Positions 1-5,077 of a DNA stretch of 5,077 bases are shown here, piece by piece. Each line of letters opens with the position of its first letter. Position 1 is the first letter of the stretch. The translations under genes were made by a program, and so were the position numbers. Where the stretch lies: positions 1 through 5,077 of the forward strand of contig DAOWCB010000137.1 in NCBI GenBank assembly GCA_030633795.1. Reading direction: 5' to 3'. A model generated the notes under the pieces. That model saw only the letters and a program-made list of their open reading frames with translations. It was not told where the DNA came from and ran no database searches. Source of the DNA: Candidatus Aminicenantota bacterium (GTDB lineage Bacteria > Acidobacteriota > Aminicenantia > Aminicenantales > Aminicenantaceae).

Positions 1-1
1 T

Positions 2-97
2 TACGACGAGAAAAAATTCGACTCCATCTATTTTGAAGAAATGGCCGCCCTTTTTGGAGTGGCCACAGGACTCGCCACAAGAAAGTTGGAAAAGTAA
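2..97 (+). CDS. pilM: PilM C-terminus (partial, 5' end outside window)
   Basis: The open frame entering from the left edge encodes 31 residues ending in FGVATGLATRKLEK and a TAA stop at 95-97. PilM is the actin-like (FtsA-fold) cytoplasmic protein of the type IV pilus inner-membrane platform and typically ends in an alanine-rich helix of the form 'xxVAxGLALR', which FGVATGLATRK resembles. The call rests on this short tail plus position: a pilN-type start (MIRINL) begins three bases after the stop and pilO, pilP and pilQ follow. Nucleotide-binding motifs lie upstream and cannot be checked. Coupled expression with pilN is likely given the spacing. Confidence 0.85.
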   Translation, partial: YDEKKFDSIYFEEMAALFGVATGLATRKLEK

Positions 98-100
98 ACA

Positions 101-231
101 ATGATTAGAATAAACCTTTAAAACCCGAAAAAAAAGAGATAAGAGAGGAACCTTTTGGGCTAGCTCCAGAAATTAAAGAGAAAAAATGAACCCCGATCGC
201 TAGCCTAATCATACTCCTTGCTCTCGGTGCT
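101..231 (+). pseudogene. pilN: Broken 5' end of pilN: frameshift plus in-frame TGA
   Basis: ATG at 101 encodes MIRINL and then stops at TAA 119-121. The -1 frame, read from TTA at 118, continues LKPEKKEIREEPFGLAPEIK up to a TGA at 187-189. After it the same frame encodes TPIA and a hydrophobic helix (SLIILLALGAVAALYF, about 202-249) that runs straight into the intact pilN body. Restoring one T in the TTT run at 117-119 gives MIRINLLKPEKKE, a textbook PilN start, and makes the whole gene about 205 codons, normal for the family. In PilN this cytoplasmic INLL peptide docks into a groove of PilM. No ATG, GTG or TTG lies between the TGA and the GTG at 232. A weak GGA (88-90) sits ten bases before ATG 101. 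The lesions may be real or consensus errors. Confidence 0.85.
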
Positions 232-717
232 GTGGCAGCCCTCTATTTTTTGCAGGATAAAGCCATCAAAACCGAAAGAGATCTCCTGAGCGAAGCTCAA
301 GAAGAAAAGAAACAGTTCCAGTACGTTTTGGTTGCTCTAGAGAAATTGGAAGAACAGAAAAGCGTCCTTTCGAGAAAGATCAATCTGATAAATCATCTGA
401 AGGCTCGCCAAGAGATTGCTGTGAGAACGATGGATGAACTGAGCAGTAACATACCAGGCTGGGTTTGGCTAACCGAAACGATTTACGAAGCACAAGAAAT
501 CACCATAAAAGGAGGGGCTCTTTCTAACAACCTTATCGCAGACTACGTCTATAATCTGGAAAACAGCCCACATCTAAGCAATGTGAAAATCGTATCCATC
601 AATCAAAAAACTGAACAATCAAGCAACCCGTATCTAGAGTTTTCTCTCACGGCAACATACGATTTGCCTTTGACCATAGATATATCAGAAGAAGCCAAAC
701 AAGGGGAACAAAAATGA
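232..717 (+). CDS. pilN: PilN, type IV pilus inner-membrane platform protein (intact portion)
   Basis: PilN pairs with PilO in the inner membrane and links cytoplasmic PilM to the periplasmic part of the pilus machine. This 161-residue frame opens at a GTG that lies inside the coding sequence for the membrane helix and has no Shine-Dalgarno sequence, so 232 is the first possible start codon after the TGA at 187, not a convincing natural start. Residues 1-7 are the end of the membrane helix. About 10-65 are charged and heptad-like, a periplasmic coiled coil. From about 73 the family pattern appears: IPGWVWLTETIY, then IKGGALSNNLIADYVYNLE and SPHLSNVKI, matching the ferredoxin-like domain of PilN. 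The C-terminus is acidic. The TGA stop overlaps the pilO ATG (ATGA), so the two genes should be translationally coupled. If the upstream lesions are real, the product lacks the PilM-binding peptide and most of its anchor. Confidence 0.85.
   Translation: MAALYFLQDKAIKTERDLLSEAQEEKKQFQYVLVALEKLEEQKSVLSRKINLINHLKARQEIAVRTMDELSSNIPGWVWLTETIYEAQEITIKGGALSNNLIADYVYNLENSPHLSNVKIVSINQKTEQSSNPYLEFSLTATYDLPLTIDISEEAKQGEQK
702..706 (+). promoter_or_regulatory. Shine-Dalgarno of pilO inside the pilN end
   Basis: AGGGG lies seven bases before the ATG at 714, within the last codons of pilN. It supports the ATG that overlaps the pilN TGA stop as the pilO start and could let pilO be initiated even if few ribosomes arrive from the broken pilN. 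Confidence 0.7.
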
Positions 718-1292
718 GAGATTGGCCTTGGTTCGCATATGTCCTCATAGCCATTATCATTCTGGGTCTTTTCTATTTTGTTTACTATCAGCCCAAGCAT
801 AAGGAACTTCAAAACATCAGAAACGATAGGATAGAAGTAGAAAAAGAAGTGGCCCATCTCAAGCAAAAAAAAGAAGAACTAGATAAGATCGAAGCCGAGC
901 TTGAACAGATGAAAATCACGCTCAGCAAGCTCGAGGCTATCATCCCTCAGAAAGAAGAGATAAGCAACATTCTGAAGCAAATGCAGGAGCTCGCCTATGA
1001 CACCCGTTTGAACATCACCAAATTTATCCAAAATCCAGAGATCATCAAGGAGTTCTACGCAGAACAGCCCATATCTGTCGCTATTACAGGAAATTATCAC
1101 AATCTCGCCATATTTTTCGACAGGTTGAACTCTTTTCAGCGCCTTTTTAATATCGAAAATTTTTCCATTAAAGCCTTGCAATCCCAGACAGATGCCTCGA
1201 CCATTTCTGCCGAGTGGAATGTGAAAACTTACATTTACCGGGAAGAATCAAAGACAGAAGAAACAGAAAATCAACAGGATAAGGGGAACTGA
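714..1292 (+). CDS. pilO: PilO, type IV pilus inner-membrane platform protein
   Basis: PilO forms heterodimers with PilN and contacts PilP, helping align the cytoplasmic motor with the secretin. At 192 residues it has the usual family length. Residues 1-6 are a short cytoplasmic tail and about 7-25 are the single membrane helix (FAYVLIAIIILGLFYFVYY region). About 28-75 are a Lys/Glu-rich coiled coil. The periplasmic ferredoxin-like domain follows, with the PilO hallmarks IPQKEEISNILKQM (about 77-90) and ITGNYHNLAIFFDRLNSF (about 124-141), then NIENFSI. The C-terminal tail from about 177 is a low-complexity Glu/Thr/Gln stretch that is probably disordered. The start is fixed by the ATGA overlap with pilN and an AGGGG seven bases upstream. 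pilP begins after a single intervening base. Confidence 0.95.
   Translation: MRDWPWFAYVLIAIIILGLFYFVYYQPKHKELQNIRNDRIEVEKEVAHLKQKKEELDKIEAELEQMKITLSKLEAIIPQKEEISNILKQMQELAYDTRLNITKFIQNPEIIKEFYAEQPISVAITGNYHNLAIFFDRLNSFQRLFNIENFSIKALQSQTDASTISAEWNVKTYIYREESKTEETENQQDKGN
1281..1286 (+). promoter_or_regulatory. Shine-Dalgarno of pilP inside the pilO end
   Basis: AAGGGG sits seven bases before the ATG at 1294 and overlaps the last pilO codons. It has the same purine core and spacing as the pilO site, which suggests balanced translation of pilO and pilP. Confidence 0.7.
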
Positions 1293-1293
1293 G

Positions 1294-1752
1294 ATGAAAA
1301 AAAGAATAGTTTTATTGCTTGTGGCGGGTGTCATTTGTCTTGGTACTTTCCCAGTTTCTGCTCAGGATGTCGATCAAGGCACACAGCTTGACACACGGAT
1401 TCAAATCAAACCTCAAGGACCCACGTATAATCCCGAAGGAAGACGAGATCCATTCAGAGATCTGCTCAGAGGACAAGACCTGAGGGAAAAGGGCAAAACC
1501 AGGGGGCTCCAACAGTTGGCCATCGAGGATGCTGTTCTTATTGGAATTGCTAAGCATAGAGGAAAATTGACAGCAATTATCAATGATTCACAAGGATATC
1601 CTTACTACATCAAAACCGGGGATAATTTCCTTGATGGTTTTGTCCTGAATGTCAATGATTCACAAGTCATTTTCCGACAAACGAAACAAAGGGGCATTCC
1701 TTTATCAAGTCCAAAAGATATAGTAAAAGAAATCAAGCTAGAGGAGCGATAA
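1294..1752 (+). CDS. pilP: PilP, periplasmic linker between PilNO and the PilQ secretin
   Basis: PilP connects the PilN/PilO complex to the N0 domain of PilQ. The 152-residue protein starts with a basic n-region (MKKR) and a hydrophobic stretch ending VSA-QD, a good signal peptidase I site after residue 23. Family marks are the RRDPF motif at about 50-54, equivalent to the 'SRDPF' of other PilP proteins, a charged linker (about 60-73), and a C-terminal beta domain from about 74 (AIEDAVLIGIAKHRGKLTAI, then YYIKTGD and IFRQT). PilP is classically an inner-membrane lipoprotein, but the only cysteine in the leader (residue 15) is preceded by GVI and does not make a proper lipobox, so this copy looks secreted and non-lipidated. 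GGAG at 1743-1746 before pilQ lies at its 3' end. Function follows from motif and operon order. Confidence 0.93.
   Translation: MKKRIVLLLVAGVICLGTFPVSAQDVDQGTQLDTRIQIKPQGPTYNPEGRRDPFRDLLRGQDLREKGKTRGLQQLAIEDAVLIGIAKHRGKLTAIINDSQGYPYYIKTGDNFLDGFVLNVNDSQVIFRQTKQRGIPLSSPKDIVKEIKLEER
1580..1666 (+). repeat. 15-bp direct repeat pair inside pilP
   Basis: The 15-mer TCAATGATTCACAAG occurs at 1580-1594 and again at 1652-1666, 72 bases (24 codons) apart and in the same reading frame. Both copies encode NDSQ, in INDSQGYPY and VNDSQVIF. It may reflect two similar beta-turns in the C-terminal domain or simple chance. Confidence 0.6.
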
Positions 1753-1753
1753 C

Positions 1754-4105
1754 ATGAAAACGAAAAAATATTTGCAAATCCTGGTCATCATATGTACCCT
1801 CACTTTGGTCAGCGGATTTGCAAACAACAAAGAACCCTTGGGCAATATAAGTAACATTTTTGTTACACATGGACAGCCAAACACAAGGATCATTCTCGAA
1901 TCCAATTCTCCTCTAACTCTTGTCGGCTCCAGCTATGCACCTGACCGTCCTGCAACTATTTTTGTCGATTTCGACAAGGTATCAACAAGCGTCACACCGA
2001 AAATAGCGCCCCACACAACCCCGTTAATCCAAAATATGAAGTTACAGAGAATCGACACCGACAAATTCCGTCTCCATGTCGACCTGAAAGAACGCGTTCC
2101 TTATCAGATAAAAACCGAAAACAATAACACTATCGTCGAGTTGAACCAGATCCAGAAAACTCCTGGAAAATATGCGATCGATCCAGATGTAAAATCGAAA
2201 CTGGAAAAAGCATCAGGCCAAGTAGGATACCTGACAAATATCAGCGTCGCCGATAAAAAAGATAGAGTGAATGTCAGGGCGACACTCAGTCATGAAGCCG
2301 TTTCCAATGTTTTTGTTCTGGATAAACCTCTCCGGCTTGTCGTCGACCTCTACAATACATACTTTTCCTCATCGCAATCCGTTCATGCTATAAACCAGCT
2401 TGGTGTTAAAAAGGTGAGAGCGGCTCAGTTCCAAATCTCCAATCCTCACACCATCACAAGAATGGTCTTCGATCTCACAGAATCCACGTTTTACTCCATA
2501 GATACCGCAAACAACAACCTGACGATATCCTTTTATAAAGAAAGATTGACACATGTGTCACCTGCGGTTTCCAAACCTGTCGTCATCCCGAAGGTAGAGA
2601 AAAAACTTTCACCTCCCGTGGAAGAAAAAACCAAACCAAAAAAAGAGGTCAGTCCAGAGCTGCCCAAACCAAAAACCGAGGAAAAAAAGGTCAATCCTTC
2701 TGTCAAAAAAACTTCCCCGCCAAAACCTGTGATAACCGAAGAAAAAATCGAAATGCCGAAAACGCTTCGTCCAGAAAAAAACGGGTCTTCATTTCCCCAG
2801 GAAGAGGCCCAACAATTCGAACCGCAAACCATTTCTCAAAAAGAACAAAAATTCCATGGAGATGTTATCACCTTAAAATTTAAAGATGCAGATCTAAGGG
2901 ATGTCGTCAATTACCTTGGCGAGTTTGCCGGTCTGAACGTAGCACATGATCCCGAAGTAAGAGGAGTTGTCTCCTGTAATCTCATCGATGTTCCCTGGGA
3001 TCAGGCACTGGATCTTATCCTCAGACAGAACAAAATGGGCAGGATTCTGGAGGGCAATATTCTCAGGATCGCGCCTGTCCAAACACTCACTCGCGAGAGG
3101 GAAGAAGAGCTAAGGCTCGAAGAAAGCAAAGAACTGTCAGGTCCGCGAGTGACCAAATCGTACACTCTCTCTTACTCAAAAGCTTCAGATGTCGAAGGAC
3201 TTCTGCAGAGCAGAATTTCGGAAAGAGGCGAAATCATCGTGGATGATCGAACAAACACCATGGTCATAACCGACGTCAGCGACAGGATCGAGCTGATCGA
3301 AAGACTTCTCGACGTGTTCGACACTCCCACTCCTCAAGTGGCCATCGAAGCCCGAATTGTGGAAGCGACAAGCACATTTATCCGCAATCTTGGGGTACAG
3401 TGGGGAGCCAGAGGAATCGCCGATCCTTTTTATGGCAATCAAACTTCTCTGGAGTTTCCGCATAAAATGCTGATCGACGGCGCCATGATCCCACAAGGTA
3501 TCGTGACCAAAGGAATCGGAGGCCCATTAGGCGGGTACGCCATCAATCTCCCGGCTCCCGCGTTTACGACCGCCGTGGGTGTATCATTCGCAAACGTTCT
3601 GGATACTTTCAGGATAGATATGGCCATATCTGCTCTCGAGTCTTCAGGACAGGGCCGAATCATCTCAAGTCCGTCTGTTACGACACAGAATAACCAACAG
3701 GCCCACATCATACAAGGAAGACAAATCCCGGTCCAAACTGTCGCCAATTTCACAGTCACGACACGGTATATGAATGCTGCTCTTGAGTTGAGAGCAACCC
3801 CTCAGATCACAGCAGAGGGCACGATTATCATGCATATAGAACTCCAGAACAACGCAGCTGACTTTGCCAATCTGGTCAACGGCATCCCTCCGATAATCAC
3901 TCAGAGTGCAACAACGACAGTCATGATCCCGGATGGCGGTACGACGGTGATCGGAGGCATCTACCGGACAGAGGACTCGATAACACGAGATAGGGTTCCA
4001 TTCTTCCATAAAATTCCGATAATAGGAAACCTATTCAAATCGTTTGCACGCACAAAACAAAGCCGAGAGTTGCTTATTTTTGTAACTCCCAGAATTCTCA
4101 GATAA
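1754..4105 (+). CDS. pilQ: PilQ, type IV pilus outer-membrane secretin
   Basis: PilQ forms the multimeric outer-membrane channel for the pilus fibre. The 783-residue protein has a signal peptide (1-23, cleavage after GFA). Two AMIN-type beta domains follow (about 30-132 and 158-262), which in this family bind peptidoglycan. A linker at about 268-366 is more than half Lys, Pro and Glu. The N0/STN domain (about 370-440, with VITLKFKDADLRDVVNYLGE and VPWDQALDLIL) and one N1 domain (about 465-523, with KSYTLSYSKASDVEGLL and RTNTMVITD) come next. The secretin beta-barrel runs from about 527 to the end, with VAIEARIVE, ISSPSVTTQNNQQAHI, the signature VPFFHKIPIIGNLFK (748-762) and the terminal ELLIFVTPRIL. 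Length fits PilQ with two AMIN domains. GGAG (1743-1746) lies seven bases before the ATG. The gene starts one base after pilP ends. Confidence 0.97.
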   Translation: MKTKKYLQILVIICTLTLVSGFANNKEPLGNISNIFVTHGQPNTRIILESNSPLTLVGSSYAPDRPATIFVDFDKVSTSVTPKIAPHTTPLIQNMKLQRIDTDKFRLHVDLKERVPYQIKTENNNTIVELNQIQKTPGKYAIDPDVKSKLEKASGQVGYLTNISVADKKDRVNVRATLSHEAVSNVFVLDKPLRLVVDLYNTYFSSSQSVHAINQLGVKKVRAAQFQISNPHTITRMVFDLTESTFYSIDTANNNLTISFYKERLTHVSPAVSKPVVIPKVEKKLSPPVEEKTKPKKEVSPELPKPKTEEKKVNPSVKKTSPPKPVITEEKIEMPKTLRPEKNGSSFPQEEAQQFEPQTISQKEQKFHGDVITLKFKDADLRDVVNYLGEFAGLNVAHDPEVRGVVSCNLIDVPWDQALDLILRQNKMGRILEGNILRIAPVQTLTREREEELRLEESKELSGPRVTKSYTLSYSKASDVEGLLQSRISERGEIIVDDRTNTMVITDVSDRIELIERLLDVFDTPTPQVAIEARIVEATSTFIRNLGVQWGARGIADPFYGNQTSLEFPHKMLIDGAMIPQGIVTKGIGGPLGGYAINLPAPAFTTAVGVSFANVLDTFRIDMAISALESSGQGRIISSPSVTTQNNQQAHIIQGRQIPVQTVANFTVTTRYMNAALELRATPQITAEGTIIMHIELQNNAADFANLVNGIPPIITQSATTTVMIPDGGTTVIGGIYRTEDSITRDRVPFFHKIPIIGNLFKSFARTKQSRELLIFVTPRILR
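2555..2848 (+). other. Lys/Pro/Glu-rich linker segment of PilQ
   Basis: This part of pilQ encodes about 98 residues between the second AMIN domain and the N0 domain, with by my count 20 Lys, 17 Pro and 15 Glu. It is A-rich in DNA and contains short recurring units such as KPK, EEK and SPP. It is expected to be an extended disordered tether in the periplasm that gives reach between the peptidoglycan-bound AMIN domains and the secretin ring. This is a compositional call, not a named domain. Confidence 0.8.
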
Positions 4106-4114
4106 GAGGAAAAA

Positions 4115-4732
4115 ATGAGAAAAATGAAAAATTGTCTAAAAATATTGGTTGTCATTCCGGCTATTTTCCTTCTGTTCTCCTGTAATCCGATCGAGGATGA
4201 TTCTAGGTCAGATAGTGTCCTTTTAGTTGTCAGTATAACAGGGACAGACCTCGAAGATAATGATGTCAATTATCTACAATCTGACGTTGTCATGATCGAC
4301 ATAGATACAGGAAATACGACTGTTGCCGCTGATGATGCCAAGGTTATGTTCTCTACCGAGTCTCTCGACCCCGAACCGTGGCTCGGCACATCCCATTACT
4401 CCGACGTATTTGTCACCCACTATGTCGTAACTTACAGCCGTTCGGACGGAAAAAACCAAGAGGGAGTCGACATTCCTTACTCGTTTGACGGCTCTTTTAC
4501 TGCTAGGGTTCAGATTGGTTCATCAACAGAGGTCAGTTTTATTGTCGTTAGAGCCGTATCAAAGCTCGAACCTCCGCTGATCAACCTGAGGGTAGGCCGA
4601 GGAGAAGGGGAACTCAAAACCACAGCTCGGATCGATTTTTACGGAAACGACACACTCGGCAATAAGGTCAAGGCTACAGGGTATCTGACCATTTTCTTTG
4701 CGAACTATATAACCGAAGAAGAAGAAGAATGA
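4115..4732 (+). CDS. Predicted lipoprotein of unknown family downstream of pilQ
   Basis: I do not recognise this family with certainty. The 205-residue product has a basic start (MRKMKNCLK), a hydrophobic segment and a lipobox LFSC with the lipidated cysteine at residue 23. Position +2 is Asn, not Asp, which by the enterobacterial rule favours outer-membrane sorting. The mature part is rich in beta-forming and acidic residues. A block around 103-126 (YVVTYSRSDG, GVDIPYSFDG) and a C-terminal strand set around 169-198 (ARIDFYGNDTLGNK, then GYLTIFFANY) look like Ig-like beta-sandwich pieces. It ends in five Glu residues before tandem stops TGA-TAA. AGAGGA at 4105-4110 precedes the first ATG; a second ATG at 4124 is too far from it. 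It lies nine bases after pilQ, so it is probably co-transcribed. A role in secretin support or pilus biogenesis is inference from position. Confidence 0.85.
   Translation: MRKMKNCLKILVVIPAIFLLFSCNPIEDDSRSDSVLLVVSITGTDLEDNDVNYLQSDVVMIDIDTGNTTVAADDAKVMFSTESLDPEPWLGTSHYSDVFVTHYVVTYSRSDGKNQEGVDIPYSFDGSFTARVQIGSSTEVSFIVVRAVSKLEPPLINLRVGRGEGELKTTARIDFYGNDTLGNKVKATGYLTIFFANYITEEEEE
4715..4729 (+). repeat. (GAA)5 trinucleotide repeat at the lipoprotein gene 3' end
   Basis: Five consecutive GAA codons encode the terminal Glu residues, directly before the TGA stop. Gain or loss of units would keep the frame and change only the length of the acidic tail. Confidence 0.8.
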
Positions 4733-4733
4733 T

Positions 4734-4740
4734 AAGGAGG
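4734..4740 (+). promoter_or_regulatory. Strong Shine-Dalgarno for the second lipoprotein gene
   Basis: AAGGAGG, a near-complete anti-16S match, lies six bases before the ATG at 4747 and directly after the tandem TGA-TAA stop of the preceding gene. It is the strongest ribosome binding site in the window and fixes the start of the next gene. Confidence 0.85.
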
Positions 4741-4746
4741 CACCTA

Positions 4747-5077
4747 ATGAGATCAAACATTAAATTTGCAGTTTTTATGCTAGTGGCAGTGAGTCTTGTC
4801 CTGTTTACCTCCTGTGTGAAGAATAAGGTAGATGAGCCTTCTCCGCTGGGCCCGGCAGGATATGCGATATCTCTCAATGTTTCTGCCAGTTCTAATGTCA
4901 TTTTTGCTGGAAGCACAGCAAGGGATTCGACAACAGTAACAGCCCGTTTAATGAAATATGATGGGACTCCGCTTTCAGGAAGAACCGTGTATTTTGAAAT
5001 TAATGATGTCAATGGAATCAAATCCCTTGATTTCCTTGGATATTTTGAGGGCCATCAAGCTGTTGCATCAAAAGTAA
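4747..5077 (+). CDS. Predicted lipoprotein with Ig-like domain (partial, 3' end outside window)
   Basis: An open frame from ATG 4747 runs to the window end without a stop (110 codons seen). Residues 1-22 are a signal sequence with a hydrophobic core and end in FTSC, an acceptable lipobox with the lipidated cysteine at residue 23 followed by Val. From about 40 the sequence reads ISLNVSASSNVIFAGSTA, then STTVTARLMKYDGTPLSG and RTVYFEI. This is the typical opening of a bacterial Ig-like domain (Big_1/invasin style: a Thr-rich strand, a 'DGxPLxG' turn, a V-x-F strand). The full protein probably carries one or more such domains, but that cannot be seen here. It starts 14 bases after the previous gene behind AAGGAGG, so it belongs to the same operon. 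The lipoprotein call is well supported; the Ig-like call is moderate; a link to the pilus is inferred from context. Confidence 0.85.
   Translation, partial: MRSNIKFAVFMLVAVSLVLFTSCVKNKVDEPSPLGPAGYAISLNVSASSNVIFAGSTARDSTTVTARLMKYDGTPLSGRTVYFEINDVNGIKSLDFLGYFEGHQAVASKV

Noticed and set aside
101..125. Programmed ribosomal frameshifting to join MIRINL to the downstream pilN frame.
   Set aside because: A -1 shift is needed, but the site (AAC CTT TAA) is not an X-XXY-YYZ heptamer, CTT re-pairs poorly with CCT, and I see no clear downstream stem-loop. The CTT-TAA resemblance to the prfB-type site would give +1, the wrong frame. It would also not bypass the TGA at 187.
187..189. TGA read as an amino acid (recoded genetic code or selenocysteine).
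   Set aside because: pilN, pilO and the lipoprotein gene end at TGA exactly where the family ends or the next gene begins, so TGA is a stop here. A selenocysteine next to a membrane helix in PilN has no precedent I know of, and recoding would not fix the TAA at 119.
186..203. ATG at 186 as a restart codon for pilN.
   Set aside because: It is in the wrong frame and reaches TAG after five codons.
2533..2832. Minus-strand open frame of 99 codons opposite the PilQ linker.
   Set aside because: It is a mirror of A-rich Lys/Glu codons, giving a Ser/Phe/Gly-rich low-complexity product. The + strand frame is clearly coding.
3185..4269. Several overlapping minus-strand open frames of 102-114 codons opposite the secretin domain and the start of the first lipoprotein gene.
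   Set aside because: They lie against highly conserved PilQ secretin motifs and the lipoprotein leader, have no good ribosome binding context I can identify, and their translations show no recognisable features.
4733..4746. Possible terminator between the two lipoprotein genes.
   Set aside because: The gap is 14 bases, filled by the second stop codon and AAGGAGG, with no inverted repeat or T-tract.
4674..5021. Minus-strand open frame of 115 codons opposite the two lipoprotein genes.
   Set aside because: The + strand carries two genes with Shine-Dalgarno sites and lipoboxes across this stretch; the antisense product has no family features.

Overview
The window is part of a type IV pilus (T4P) assembly operon, read entirely on the + strand. 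Gene order is pilM (last codons only), pilN, pilO, pilP, pilQ, followed by two lipoprotein genes, the second cut off by the window end. The PilQ secretin, AMIN domains and lipoproteins point to a diderm (Gram-negative-type) bacterium. Base composition is moderate to slightly AT-leaning. Order and protein style would fit Acidobacteriota/Aminicenantota-like or deltaproteobacterial-like lineages, but I cannot fix the taxon from sequence alone. Stops include TAA and TGA, and pilN, pilO and the first lipoprotein gene all end in TGA, so the standard bacterial code applies.

Layout: 2-97 is the C-terminus of PilM, the actin-like cytoplasmic ATPase-fold protein. From 101 to 717 lies pilN, whose body (232-717) is intact but whose 5' end is broken. 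The expected MIRINL start is followed at once by TAA (119-121), its continuation lies in another frame, and a TGA (187-189) precedes the membrane helix. pilO (714-1292) overlaps pilN by ATGA. pilP (1294-1752) and pilQ (1754-4105) follow with one-base gaps. A 205-residue predicted lipoprotein of unrecognised family (4115-4732) and the start of a second lipoprotein with an apparent Ig-like domain (4747 to the end) continue the same transcription unit, each behind a clear Shine-Dalgarno sequence. There is no gene-free stretch above 300 bases, and I saw no terminator-like hairpin in the short gaps between genes.

How it works together (family knowledge): PilM binds the cytoplasmic N-terminal peptide of PilN. 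PilN and PilO form an inner-membrane heterodimer with periplasmic coiled coils and ferredoxin-like domains. PilP links PilNO to the N0 domain of PilQ, and PilQ is the outer-membrane secretin through which the pilus passes, held to peptidoglycan by its AMIN domains. The two trailing lipoproteins are candidates for accessory parts of this machine; that is inferred from operon position only.

The most notable points are the double lesion in pilN, which removes the PilM-docking peptide while the rest of the operon looks healthy (true mutation or sequencing error), and the pair of co-transcribed lipoproteins after pilQ. I did not find a convincing wholly new system.
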